Shown: piece after piece, positions 56,402-64,000 of the stretch
Numbering within the stretch: position 1 is the stretch's first letter
Layout of the letters: each line of letters begins with the position of its first letter
Source of the DNA: Bacteroidota bacterium
Lineage (GTDB): Bacteria; Bacteroidota; Ignavibacteria; Ignavibacteriales; Ignavibacteriaceae
NCBI GenBank assembly: GCA_021815405.1
Contig: JAKAGV010000004.1
Location: 1-64,000 of the forward strand
Direction of reading: 5' to 3'
DNA length: 64,000 bases
Program-made: the position numbers and the translations under genes
The notes under the pieces: model-generated
Databases searched by the model: none
What the model saw: only the letters and a program-made list of their open reading frames with translations
What the model was told of the DNA's origin: nothing

Positions 56402-57697
56402 ATGATAAAAATTCAAGAGTATAAGGAAACAAATTATGAAATAATAGGAGGCTATCTTTCTATTATAGTTTTAATTCTGTTTTCGTCTTTTACCAATACC
56501 TTCTATATGGGAAATCTTACCTATAATAGCATCATTTTAGCTGCGGTACTAATAGCTTATTTAGTCAGATACAGATCCATCCCGATTATTTATTTTAAAA
56601 TAATCTTAGTTTTTATTGCTTACAATGTCATTCATTATTTAATATACCGCGACTTTCATCCATTATTCTTTTCGCGTTATTTCTTTTACATATCTCTTGC
56701 ATTCTTTACGATCAGATTTAACTTCGAAAACTTTTTCGAGAGATTGGAAAAAGTTATTTATTACGGCGCCTTGATCAGTCTTCCGTTATTTGCTATTCAA
56801 GTATTATTTTTCGGACCGTTTTATTCTGCAATGACAACACTGCAGCATCTTATGGGAATTACTTCTATTGCCCGCCATGACGGAATGTACTATGCCAATA
56901 CTTTTTTTTATACGATTAATACAAGCGGTGAAGCAAGGAATTGCGGCTTTATGTTTGAACCCGGCGCATTTGGTTCAATACTTTCTATAGCTGTCGGATT
57001 AAACCTTGTTCACACTAATTTTGATTTGAGGAATAAACGTCTTGTTGTGCTATTACTTGCTTTAGCGACTACATTTTCAACAACGGCTTTTCTTGCAGTT
57101 ACCTGCCTAATTTTATTCTATATTATTAATACAAATTTAAAAAAGGCGATTCTACTTATACCAGCCGGAGTAATTGTAATTTTAATTTTATTTCAACTGC
57201 CATTTATGTCCAAGAAGATTACAAAATTATCTTCTCATCCCGGAAAGCAGCTTACTACGACGGTCCAGATGGCAAATAATACAGACAGATTGCAATCATT
57301 AGGAAGATTTGCAGGGCTGCTGCTAAACTTTAAAGATTTTCAAAAGGCACCGTTATTTGGTCTTGGCGGACATGACATATTAAGAGTATCCGTGATTAAT
57401 CATTGGAATGTAAGCAGCGTAAACGGACTAGGAGATTATCTTGCAACTTTCGGTGCCGCGGGATTTTTATTGTTATTATTTAACTTAAGTAAAACTTTTG
57501 CAAGCGTAACGGCAGATTACAATATCAGAGGATTTTACTTTTTGGTTATTGTGGTTTTAATTGCGACATTTTCATTTGTATTGCTGCCGACTCCTTTGTT
57601 TTTTACATTCCAGATATTTTATGCAGCACGTGCAAGAGTAATCACTGAATCGCAGCTGCAAGTTATTACTAACAGGTTAAGTTACTCATCTTTTTAA
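56402..57697 (+). CDS. Polysaccharide polymerase/ligase-like membrane protein (Wzy-like)
   Basis: 431 residues with about 10-12 hydrophobic segments and a long periplasmic loop in the second half (SKKITKLSSHPGKQLTTTVQ), the layout of Wzy polymerases and O-antigen ligases. The stretch NCGFMFEPGAFGSILSIAVG is typical of Wzy/EpsK-like proteins, which vary strongly. It should join repeat units at the periplasmic face. Assignment rests on topology and context. 17 bp after the upstream gene. Confidence 0.8.
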   Translation: MIKIQEYKETNYEIIGGYLSIIVLILFSSFTNTFYMGNLTYNSIILAAVLIAYLVRYRSIPIIYFKIILVFIAYNVIHYLIYRDFHPLFFSRYFFYISLAFFTIRFNFENFFERLEKVIYYGALISLPLFAIQVLFFGPFYSAMTTLQHLMGITSIARHDGMYYANTFFYTINTSGEARNCGFMFEPGAFGSILSIAVGLNLVHTNFDLRNKRLVVLLLALATTFSTTAFLAVTCLILFYIINTNLKKAILLIPAGVIVILILFQLPFMSKKITKLSSHPGKQLTTTVQMANNTDRLQSLGRFAGLLLNFKDFQKAPLFGLGGHDILRVSVINHWNVSSVNGLGDYLATFGAAGFLLLLFNLSKTFASVTADYNIRGFYFLVIVVLIATFSFVLLPTPLFFTFQIFYAARARVITESQLQVITNRLSYSSF

Positions 57698-57728
57698 AGT
57701 AATAGATTAAAATAATTTTATAGATAAG

Positions 57729-58892
57729 ATGAAAATATTAATGGTAACCAGCATACCGGAAAATTTGGATAATATTACCGGAGGTGTTGAATCAGTTACC
57801 GTTAATTTACTGCAAGGGTTTTCAGACTTAGATGTAGAATTCAACGTTATTTCTTTTAGGCTGGAAGTAAAAAAGCCGAGTGTTGTTGAGTTCTCTCCGA
57901 ATATAAAAATATTTTATTACCCCTTCCGTTATATCAAATCAATTAAACTATTCCTATTTCTTTTCGCATCTCTTACTATTAAAAAACAAGCTGAAGCGTG
58001 GCTGCCGGATATTATACATTTGCAAGGCAACGGCTCTTCTCTTTTGCAGCTTGCCAGACTCAAAAATAAAAATGTTATTATCACTCCTCATGCAGATCAA
58101 AAAGGCGAGTATAAAAATTTAACCGGATTAAAAAAGAGAATGAAGCAAAAGATATCTATTTTTATTGATCATATTGCTCTTAGAAAATTTAATAATTTTA
58201 TTTTTATTTCAGAATATTTAAGAAATTCTCTCAATAATAATAAACTACTAAATGAAGTTAAATTTCAAGATGTAATTTTTAATCCAGTCAACTCTAATTT
58301 TTTTAAAGTGAAAGATAATGAACTTAAAAATCGCTTAAATATTTTTTATGTCGGGCAAATTTCAAAAAGAAAAGGATTAATTGATTTAATAAAAGCAATA
58401 GGGGAATTAAAAAAGAAGGGAATAGTTTACAACTTAAATGTTGCTGGTGATTTCAGCGATAGTTTGTACAAAGAAGTTATATTATCAGGCATCAAGGAGA
58501 ATGGGCTAGGTTCTCAAGTTAATTTTTATGGCTGGCTTTCGCAGAATAAGATAGTTGGACTAATGGAAAATAACGGAATATTCGTTTTGCCTTCAAACCA
58601 GGAATCGCTTCCGGTTTCAATAATAGAATCAATGAGCGGCGGAAGAATAGTAATTGCAACAGAAGTCGGAGGAATTCCTGAAATAATAAGAAACGGTGAA
58701 ACAGGCTTCCTTTATAAAAAAAATGATATTAAACAACTTGTGGACATATTGGAAGCGCTTTATAATAATCCAAGCAGCTATGAAATCGTTTCCCGTAACG
58801 CAAGAAAATATGCGGAAAATAATTTTTCTTCTTTGATTGTAGCGAAGAAAACAAAAGATTTTTATTCTAAAATTGTAAACCAATATGCCTGA
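57729..58892 (+). CDS. Glycosyltransferase family 4
   Basis: 387 residues, GT-B. The N-terminal GGVESVTVNLLQGFSD is the acceptor/donor loop. The donor lobe has VGQISKRKGLIDLIKAIGEL and LPSNQESLPVSIIESMSGGR with the EX7E motif (Glu pair), then TEVGGIPEIIRNGETGFL. It transfers a sugar from a nucleotide donor, keeping configuration. It overlaps the following CapA-like gene by 8 bases. Confidence 0.92.
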   Translation: MKILMVTSIPENLDNITGGVESVTVNLLQGFSDLDVEFNVISFRLEVKKPSVVEFSPNIKIFYYPFRYIKSIKLFLFLFASLTIKKQAEAWLPDIIHLQGNGSSLLQLARLKNKNVIITPHADQKGEYKNLTGLKKRMKQKISIFIDHIALRKFNNFIFISEYLRNSLNNNKLLNEVKFQDVIFNPVNSNFFKVKDNELKNRLNIFYVGQISKRKGLIDLIKAIGELKKKGIVYNLNVAGDFSDSLYKEVILSGIKENGLGSQVNFYGWLSQNKIVGLMENNGIFVLPSNQESLPVSIIESMSGGRIVIATEVGGIPEIIRNGETGFLYKKNDIKQLVDILEALYNNPSSYEIVSRNARKYAENNFSSLIVAKKTKDFYSKIVNQYA

Positions 58893-59964
58893 TAAATCTG
58901 TGAAAGTTTCACTGGTTGGAGATATATTTCCATCTAATTTGGTTTATACCAGAAAGTTTGGAAACGGAAGTGTTTTTTTGAATGGTATAGATAATGAATG
59001 GGTTGAACAAACAAAAGATTTATTTTCACACTCGGATATTGTTTTTGGAAACCTGGAATCTCCGTTAATTAAAGATGAAGAATATGTAAATAATTCGAGT
59101 TTTGCCGGTAGTGAGAAATTTGCAAGTGTACTAAAAAATTTAGGCTTTGATATTGTCTCTGTAGCAAACAATCACATTTTAGAGCAAGGTTTCGAAGGTT
59201 TTTTAAGCACCCAAAATGCTTTAAGCAATGCAGATGTACAAAGTATCGGTATTTTTAATGATCGGAAATCTAATATCGAAGTGATTGAAAAAAATGGTTT
59301 GAAATTCGGCTTTGCTGGATTTAACGCAATCAAGGATATAGTCAATCCAAATCTGCATGCTGATCTGACTTTTGAAAATGTAGCGCGCACATTAGATGAG
59401 ATGAATACGCTTGGACTGGATTACAAGATTTTAAGTTTCCATTGGGGGAATGAGTATATAAATATTCCGTCTTATGAACAAATCAGCCTGGCACATTCAG
59501 TAATTGATTATGGAGCAGATGTAATAGTAGGGCATCACCCTCATGTTATTCAGCCCGTTGAACGATACAAGAAAGGCATTATAATTTACAGCCTTGGTAA
59601 TTTTTTATTTGATAGTCCATATTCAAAGCAGTTTAAGCTCGGGATGATGATAGAACTATTTTTCAATAAAGATGAAAAGATTGATTACCAAGCTTTTGAG
59701 GTAAAGTTGAGCCGGGATAAAATTAATTCTGTATCTCAGTCATTAAATATTCATAAGAAACTGAACAAATATGAATCTCAAATGCAGAATTTAATTTGTA
59801 CATCAAAAGACGATTACATTAAATATTATAAAAGCAAGTTAAGACAGAATCATCAATATCAGAGAATATTGATGAAAATACATCTACTGGAAATGATGCT
59901 GCTTTCAAGGAACCGGCGGCAATTAATTAAAAACGTATTCGACCGGGTCGCAGGTAATATTTAA
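58885..59964 (+). CDS. CapA-family (PGA_cap) capsule synthesis protein, metallophosphatase fold
   Basis: 359 residues. Metal-site motifs are VSLVGDIFPS, NLESPLI, VSVANNHI, FHWGNEY and GHHPHVIQ, the series found in CapA and related proteins. CapA takes part in polyglutamate capsule in Bacillus, but relatives occur in many polysaccharide clusters with unknown reaction. The protein lacks the usual N-terminal membrane anchor, so it is likely cytoplasmic. It overlaps the upstream glycosyltransferase gene and precedes another by 7 bp. Confidence 0.88.
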   Translation: MPDKSVKVSLVGDIFPSNLVYTRKFGNGSVFLNGIDNEWVEQTKDLFSHSDIVFGNLESPLIKDEEYVNNSSFAGSEKFASVLKNLGFDIVSVANNHILEQGFEGFLSTQNALSNADVQSIGIFNDRKSNIEVIEKNGLKFGFAGFNAIKDIVNPNLHADLTFENVARTLDEMNTLGLDYKILSFHWGNEYINIPSYEQISLAHSVIDYGADVIVGHHPHVIQPVERYKKGIIIYSLGNFLFDSPYSKQFKLGMMIELFFNKDEKIDYQAFEVKLSRDKINSVSQSLNIHKKLNKYESQMQNLICTSKDDYIKYYKSKLRQNHQYQRILMKIHLLEMMLLSRNRRQLIKNVFDRVAGNI

Positions 59965-59971
59965 TTTTATT

Positions 59972-61045
59972 ATGAAAATTTTACTCGTCGCAAAATTAGC
60001 GGATAATTCTCTTAACAGCATTTTAAGACCTTTGCTTCTGCAAAAGGATTTAGAGCATGTATATGTTCTTAGAGATACGCCGGGTACAATTGTAAATGAA
60101 AAGGTAACTTATATATCCGGTACTTCTGATGGAACAAGTAAAAGTTTAAAGCAAATTAATAAAGTTAGGATAGGAATACAGATTTGCAAAAAATATAATA
60201 TCGATATAATTGCAGGTGTACTTATTTATCCTCACGGCTATATTGGAAGGTTAATAAGCTTGTTATCAGGGCTGCCTTATATTCATGTTACGGTTGCAGG
60301 GCATCGCGAGTACTGGGTAAAGGGTTGGCTTATTGAGAAAATAAATTTATTACTATTTAGAGGATCCAGAGTAGTTACAGTTACCGGTAAAAAAACTTAT
60401 GATTATCTTATTTCAAATGGTTTTAATCCAGACAGGATTGTTATTTTACCTAATGTAATCAGCATGGAACGATATAATGATTTCAATAAGGAAAGGAAAT
60501 ATGATATTGTTTCGATTTCGCGGATTGATAAAAACAAGAATATTTCACTTTTGTTAAAAGCATTGCACAAATTAAATAAGTCTGTTGAAACAAATGCAAT
60601 TATTGCAGGTGATGGTCCTGATTTCGAAAATATTAAAGAAGAAGCAAGAGCATTAGGAATTGAGCAGCATATACAATTTACCGGATGGATTGGTGAAGAA
60701 AGCAAGAATGATATTTATAATAATGCAAAAGTATATGTGTTGTGTTCTAAAGGCGAAGGCTTTCCTTTAGCTTTATTGGAAGCTATGGCTTGCGGCTGTG
60801 TACCGGTAGTTTCCGATGTTGGTGATATAACAGATGCAGTAAAAGACGGCTATAATGGTTACGTCTATAAAAATTTTAATAACGAAGATGAATTGGCAGC
60901 AATCCTTGGATCGCTAATCAAAGTGCCGGAGAAAATTAAAAAGCTTTCATCTAAAGCAAAAGAAATAAAAAAAGAATATTCATTAGAGCGCGTAAATGAA
61001 ATCTGGGGCAGCGTATTAGAAATTGCAAGTAATCAGGTAAACTAA
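59972..61045 (+). CDS. Glycosyltransferase family 4
   Basis: 357 residues, GT-B. The donor lobe is clear: VSISRIDKNKNISLLLKALH, IAGDGPDFENIKEEARALGI, and LCSKGEGFPLALLEAMACGC with the EX7E Glu pair, then SDVGDITDAVKDGYNGYV. It has no signal peptide. The third confident glycosyltransferase of the cluster, so the repeat unit has at least three sugars beyond the first if each acts once. Confidence 0.92.
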   Translation: MKILLVAKLADNSLNSILRPLLLQKDLEHVYVLRDTPGTIVNEKVTYISGTSDGTSKSLKQINKVRIGIQICKKYNIDIIAGVLIYPHGYIGRLISLLSGLPYIHVTVAGHREYWVKGWLIEKINLLLFRGSRVVTVTGKKTYDYLISNGFNPDRIVILPNVISMERYNDFNKERKYDIVSISRIDKNKNISLLLKALHKLNKSVETNAIIAGDGPDFENIKEEARALGIEQHIQFTGWIGEESKNDIYNNAKVYVLCSKGEGFPLALLEAMACGCVPVVSDVGDITDAVKDGYNGYVYKNFNNEDELAAILGSLIKVPEKIKKLSSKAKEIKKEYSLERVNEIWGSVLEIASNQVN

Positions 61046-61050
61046 TTGAT

Positions 61051-62406
61051 ATGTCCGGAAAAAATTTAATATTGAAAAATATTGTACTTCCTTTAAGTGA
61101 TTTTGCAGGAAGATATACCATTTCAAAAGAACTCGATTCTGCTTTGGAAAGCCAGTGGTGGACACGAGAACAAATAGACGAATTCCAAAACAGGAAGCTC
61201 CGGGAATTAGTTAAGCATGCATATAATAACGTACCTTATTACAACGAATTATTCAAAAAGATTAAACTTACTCCTGATGACATAAAATCCAAAGATGATT
61301 TATACAAAATTCCCATTTTAACTAAAGAAGATTTTCGAAAGAATTTTCCGGAAAATATAGTTGCCAAAAATATACCATCATCTCAGAGAATTATGAACTC
61401 ATCAAGCGGTTCCACAGGTAAACCGTTAAGTTTTTTTGAATCAAGAAAATCTTATTCCATACAGCAGGCAGCAGGGATTAGGGCTTGGTACTGGATGAAT
61501 TATCAATTAGGCGATAAGTACGTTAAAATCTCAAAGCATCCAAGACATTCAATAATGAAAAAGGTGCAGGATTTATTAAACAACTGTACTTATATTTCAT
61601 TTGATAACTTATCAGATAAGAAATTTTCAGAATTAATAAAGGAAATTGAAAAAATTGATCCGGAAATTATTAGATGCTATCCGGCACCTTTATATTTCAT
61701 GGCTAACTTAATAGAAAAGCAAGGCGGAATAAAATTAAAAAATCTGAAAGCAATTAACACTACGGCAAGTACACTTTATCCATACATGAGAGAGAAGATT
61801 CAGAAAATATTCAAAACCAAAATTTATGATTCATATAGTTGTGAAGGCGGATCTGTTTTTTCTCAATGCGAGAATTTAGAAAATTATCATCCTTCCGAAG
61901 AATATGCAATTTCAGAATTTATTGAAGACAGCTTTTCCAAGAATGATCCTGAAAAGCCAAAGAGGCATGTTACGACTCATTTATTTAATTATGCAAATCC
62001 ATTTATTCGTTATGATTCACAGGATTATGTTGTTTTAGGAGAAGGGAAAAAATGCGGCTGCGGAAGAAACTATGTTAATATTTCGAAAATTAAAGGAAGA
62101 GATAATGCAATATTATTATTGCCTAACGGTGATTATCTGTTGGAAGTAAATTTCTTCCCATTTTTTAACGATTCAATATCAGTCGATCAATTTCAAGTGA
62201 TTCAAGAAAAAAGAGATTCTATCAAAATGAGACTCGTAGTAAACAGTTTTTTTGATGAAAAAGCAAAAAAAGAGACTAATAATTACTGGAATGATTTTTT
62301 CGGTAGTTCGGTAAAATTCCAATTGGAGATAGTTGATAAAATAGAATTAACTCCTTCAGGCAAGCACCGGTTTCTGATAAGGAACCCGGAGATTAAGCTT
62401 CAGTAA
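61051..62406 (+). CDS. PaaK/CapK-like adenylate-forming enzyme
   Basis: 451 residues. SSSGSTGKPLSFFESRKS is the phosphate loop of the AMP-binding superfamily and YDSYSCEGGSVFSQC the middle motif. TTHLFNYANPFIRYDSQDYV is the PaaK-like C-terminal region; CGCGRNY includes Cys residues common in the CapK branch. Phenylacetate-CoA ligases activate aryl acids, whereas CapK-like members in polysaccharide clusters are thought to activate an acid or transfer an acyl group to the polymer. The substrate is unknown. The start follows the stop of the glycosyltransferase by 5 bp. Confidence 0.85.
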   Translation: MSGKNLILKNIVLPLSDFAGRYTISKELDSALESQWWTREQIDEFQNRKLRELVKHAYNNVPYYNELFKKIKLTPDDIKSKDDLYKIPILTKEDFRKNFPENIVAKNIPSSQRIMNSSSGSTGKPLSFFESRKSYSIQQAAGIRAWYWMNYQLGDKYVKISKHPRHSIMKKVQDLLNNCTYISFDNLSDKKFSELIKEIEKIDPEIIRCYPAPLYFMANLIEKQGGIKLKNLKAINTTASTLYPYMREKIQKIFKTKIYDSYSCEGGSVFSQCENLENYHPSEEYAISEFIEDSFSKNDPEKPKRHVTTHLFNYANPFIRYDSQDYVVLGEGKKCGCGRNYVNISKIKGRDNAILLLPNGDYLLEVNFFPFFNDSISVDQFQVIQEKRDSIKMRLVVNSFFDEKAKKETNNYWNDFFGSSVKFQLEIVDKIELTPSGKHRFLIRNPEIKLQ

Positions 62407-62446
62407 TGGCGTGATAATTGGTCAAAATTCAAATTGCAATTTTAAA

Positions 62447-62582
62447 TTATTAACTGAAGTTATGCAATTGTCATGCTGAACTTGCTTCAGCATCTAAAAA
62501 CAGCTTAAAAATAAAGATTCCGAAATAAGTTCGGAATGACAAATGGACCATTTTATTCATTTTGCGTAACTTCAGTTATTAA
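62447..62582 (+). mobile_element. MITE-like 122-bp element, subfamily A, with TTATTAA duplication
   Basis: Body 62454-62575 (122 bp) with ends CTGAAGTTATGCAA and TTGCGTAACTTCAG. Perfect 7-bp direct repeats TTATTAA at 62447-62453 and 62576-62582. It separates the CapK-like gene from hisH within the polysaccharide cluster and so may affect read-through. Confidence 0.9.
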
Positions 62583-62624
62583 CTAAAAAAACAACGTTAC
62601 TAATTTTTAATTATTTTATCCTTT

Positions 62625-63305
62625 ATGATAACATTTAATGAATCGGCAGTATGCCAAGAAAATCTTGAAATATTAGAGAGACGCGAACAAGACAATATTA
62701 TTATTGTCGATTACGGGATGGGTAATCTGCGATCGATCGCAAATAAATTTCGAAGATTAAATGTTGAGGTAAAAATATCGTCTGACTTTTCGGAAATAAA
62801 ATCTGCCGACAAGCTTATTCTTCCCGGAGTTGGACATTTTAAAACAGGAATGACTAAGTTACATGAAACAGGGCTGATTGATCTTCTTAATACAATGGTG
62901 CTGCAAGATAAAATTCCTGTACTGGGTATTTGTTTGGGGCTTCAGTTATTTACCGGTTATAGTGAAGAGGGCAACGTACCCGGATTAGGATGGATTGATG
63001 CGGAAACAGTAAGATTTAAAGTTTCCGACAAGACGAAATATAAAGTCCCACATATGGGATGGAACTCAGTTGAAATAGTAAATAGTAATGAACTTGATAA
63101 GGACCTTGTTAACGGCGAATTATTTTACTTCGTGCACAGTTACCATGTGAAGTGCTATGATGAAGATGCTGTATGGATGAAAACTTCGTATGATTATGAA
63201 TTTGTATCTGCTTTGAGAAAAGGGAATATTTACGGTACACAATTTCATCCGGAAAAAAGTCATGAAGCAGGACTTCAAATTATAAAGAGATTTATAGAAT
63301 TATAA
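62625..63305 (+). CDS. hisH: HisH-like glutaminase subunit (glutamine amidotransferase), sugar-amidation type by context
   Basis: 226 residues, class I glutamine amidotransferase. VDYGMGNLRSIANKFRRL is the HisH N-terminus, GICLGLQLF carries catalytic Cys103, and FHPEKSHEAG the His/Glu of the triad. It releases ammonia from glutamine for the HisF-like partner encoded 2 bases downstream. A 27-residue N-terminal extension precedes the usual start and has no alternative start codon. In histidine operons the pair makes imidazole-glycerol phosphate. Here no other his gene is seen, and the partner is of the WbuZ type, so sugar amidation is more likely. Confidence 0.87.
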   Translation: MITFNESAVCQENLEILERREQDNIIIVDYGMGNLRSIANKFRRLNVEVKISSDFSEIKSADKLILPGVGHFKTGMTKLHETGLIDLLNTMVLQDKIPVLGICLGLQLFTGYSEEGNVPGLGWIDAETVRFKVSDKTKYKVPHMGWNSVEIVNSNELDKDLVNGELFYFVHSYHVKCYDEDAVWMKTSYDYEFVSALRKGNIYGTQFHPEKSHEAGLQIIKRFIEL

Positions 63306-63307
63306 TT

Positions 63308-64000
63308 ATGTTTCGTCCAAGAGTCATTCCAGTGCTTTTATTAAAGAATTTAGGATTAACTAAATCCGTAAAGTTTGGTAATTACAGATATGTTGGAGAT
63401 CCGATAAATGCGGTCAAAATTTTCAATGATAAAAAAGCTGATGAACTTATCTTTCTCGATATAACAGCATCTTCGGAAAAAAGATGTATCTCAAACGAGT
63501 TTGTTTATAAAGTAGGCGACGAAGCCAATATGCCGTTTGCAGTAGGAGGGGGAATCCGCACTATAAAGGATATTAGGAACATGCTTTCAATGGGAGTTGA
63601 AAAAGTAGTTTTAAATACTGTCAGCTTTGAAAATCCGGATTTTGTAAAAGAGGCAGTAAATGTCTTCGGCTCTTCGACCATTGTAGTCTGTATGGATGTA
63701 AAAAAGTCGATGTTCGGCAAAGATAAAATTTGTATTTACGGTGGTAAAAAGACATTATCAAAGGATCCTCTTGAAGCCGCACAGGAATTTGAAGAGTTTG
63801 GTGCCGGTGAGTTAATAATTCAATCGGTTGATAAAGACGGCTCTTATGAAGGTTATGATTTGGATTTAATCGGAAGAATTTCAAAATCTGTTTCAATTCC
63901 GGTAGTTGCTCTTGGAGGTGCAGGGCGTTTAGATGATTTTAAAAAAGCTGTCGAAATAGGTAAATGTTCTGCAATTGGTGCGGGCAGTTTATTTGTCTTT
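63308..64000 (+). CDS. HisF/WbuZ-like cyclase subunit for sugar amidation, cut by the window end
   Basis: 231 codons present, running off the end without a stop. RPRVIPVLLLKNLGLTKSVK follows the WbuZ (glycosyl amidation-associated) form of HisF: the first catalytic Asp of true HisF, in 'IPCLDV', is replaced (IPVLLL), while VVCMDVKK keeps the second. The phosphate-binding loops AVGGGIR and ALGGAGR are present. With HisH and a WbpG-type amidotransferase it is expected to build acetamidino or amide groups on a surface sugar. A wbpG-like gene would be expected beyond 64000. Confidence 0.85.
   Translation, partial: MFRPRVIPVLLLKNLGLTKSVKFGNYRYVGDPINAVKIFNDKKADELIFLDITASSEKRCISNEFVYKVGDEANMPFAVGGGIRTIKDIRNMLSMGVEKVVLNTVSFENPDFVKEAVNVFGSSTIVVCMDVKKSMFGKDKICIYGGKKTLSKDPLEAAQEFEEFGAGELIIQSVDKDGSYEGYDLDLIGRISKSVSIPVVALGGAGRLDDFKKAVEIGKCSAIGAGSLFVF

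Noticed and set aside
1-64000. Phage, plasmid origin, integrase or transposase genes
   Set aside because: None of the frames shows integrase, transposase, terminase or replication motifs, so the mobile elements seen here are non-autonomous.

Overview
The window is AT-rich bacterial chromosome that reads as a free-living, gliding-type member of the Bacteroidota/Chlorobi side of the tree, most likely Ignavibacteria (class Ignavibacteria, order Ignavibacteriales). The best evidence is three secreted proteins ending in the 'QNYPNPF' type C-terminal sorting domain typical of that class, a 1,345-residue hybrid two-component regulator with an extracytoplasmic propeller, a CarboxypepD-type TonB-dependent receptor and a BY-kinase exopolysaccharide locus. 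Many genes have clear Shine-Dalgarno sequences (for example before the SpoVG-like gene, the ABC permease and the lipoproteins), which is less usual in Bacteroidia and fits Ignavibacteria. The assignment is an inference; no 16S rRNA is present.

Layout. 1-16 kb is mostly housekeeping: glutaryl-CoA dehydrogenase-like enzyme, guaB, a glycosyltransferase overlapping purD, tRNA-Leu(CAA), glnS, an orphan cas6 followed by a SpoVG-like gene, a secreted prolyl oligopeptidase, a purine permease and a NatAB-type ABC exporter. 16-20.5 kb holds small hypothetical genes and an ECF sigma / anti-sigma / lipoprotein operon whose sigma gene has no ATG, GTG or TTG at a plausible start. 21-36 kb is an accessory block: a soluble hybrid kinase with an AraC output, a lipoprotein, a stand-alone sorting domain, a beta-helix protein, a TonB-dependent receptor, a membrane hybrid regulator and an M6-like metalloprotease. 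I infer a regulated uptake/secretion locus. 37.4-42 kb is a three-gene phosphorelay operon. 42.4-46.8 kb has a TPR/ST7-like protein and three uncharacterised envelope proteins. 46.9-48.5 kb (minus strand) encodes a polysaccharide deacetylase with a dockerin-like tail. 49.3-64 kb is an exopolysaccharide/capsule cluster: SLBB protein, Wzc-like co-polymerase/BY-kinase, flippase, cupin, aminotransferase, three glycosyltransferases, polymerase, CapA-like protein, PaaK/CapK-like adenylate-forming enzyme, then HisH and the start of a HisF/WbuZ paralogue suggesting sugar amidation.

The most striking pattern is not a gene. Seven copies of a 122-bp, two-hairpin element are scattered through the window. 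Each has inverted-repeat ends and is flanked by a 7-8 bp AT-rich duplication (five of the seven perfect). This is the signature of a non-autonomous DNA transposon (MITE). Two copies landed on the TAA stop codon of a gene. A 99-bp one-hairpin relative, a decayed fragment and a differently ended cousin are also present. No transposase gene is in the window.
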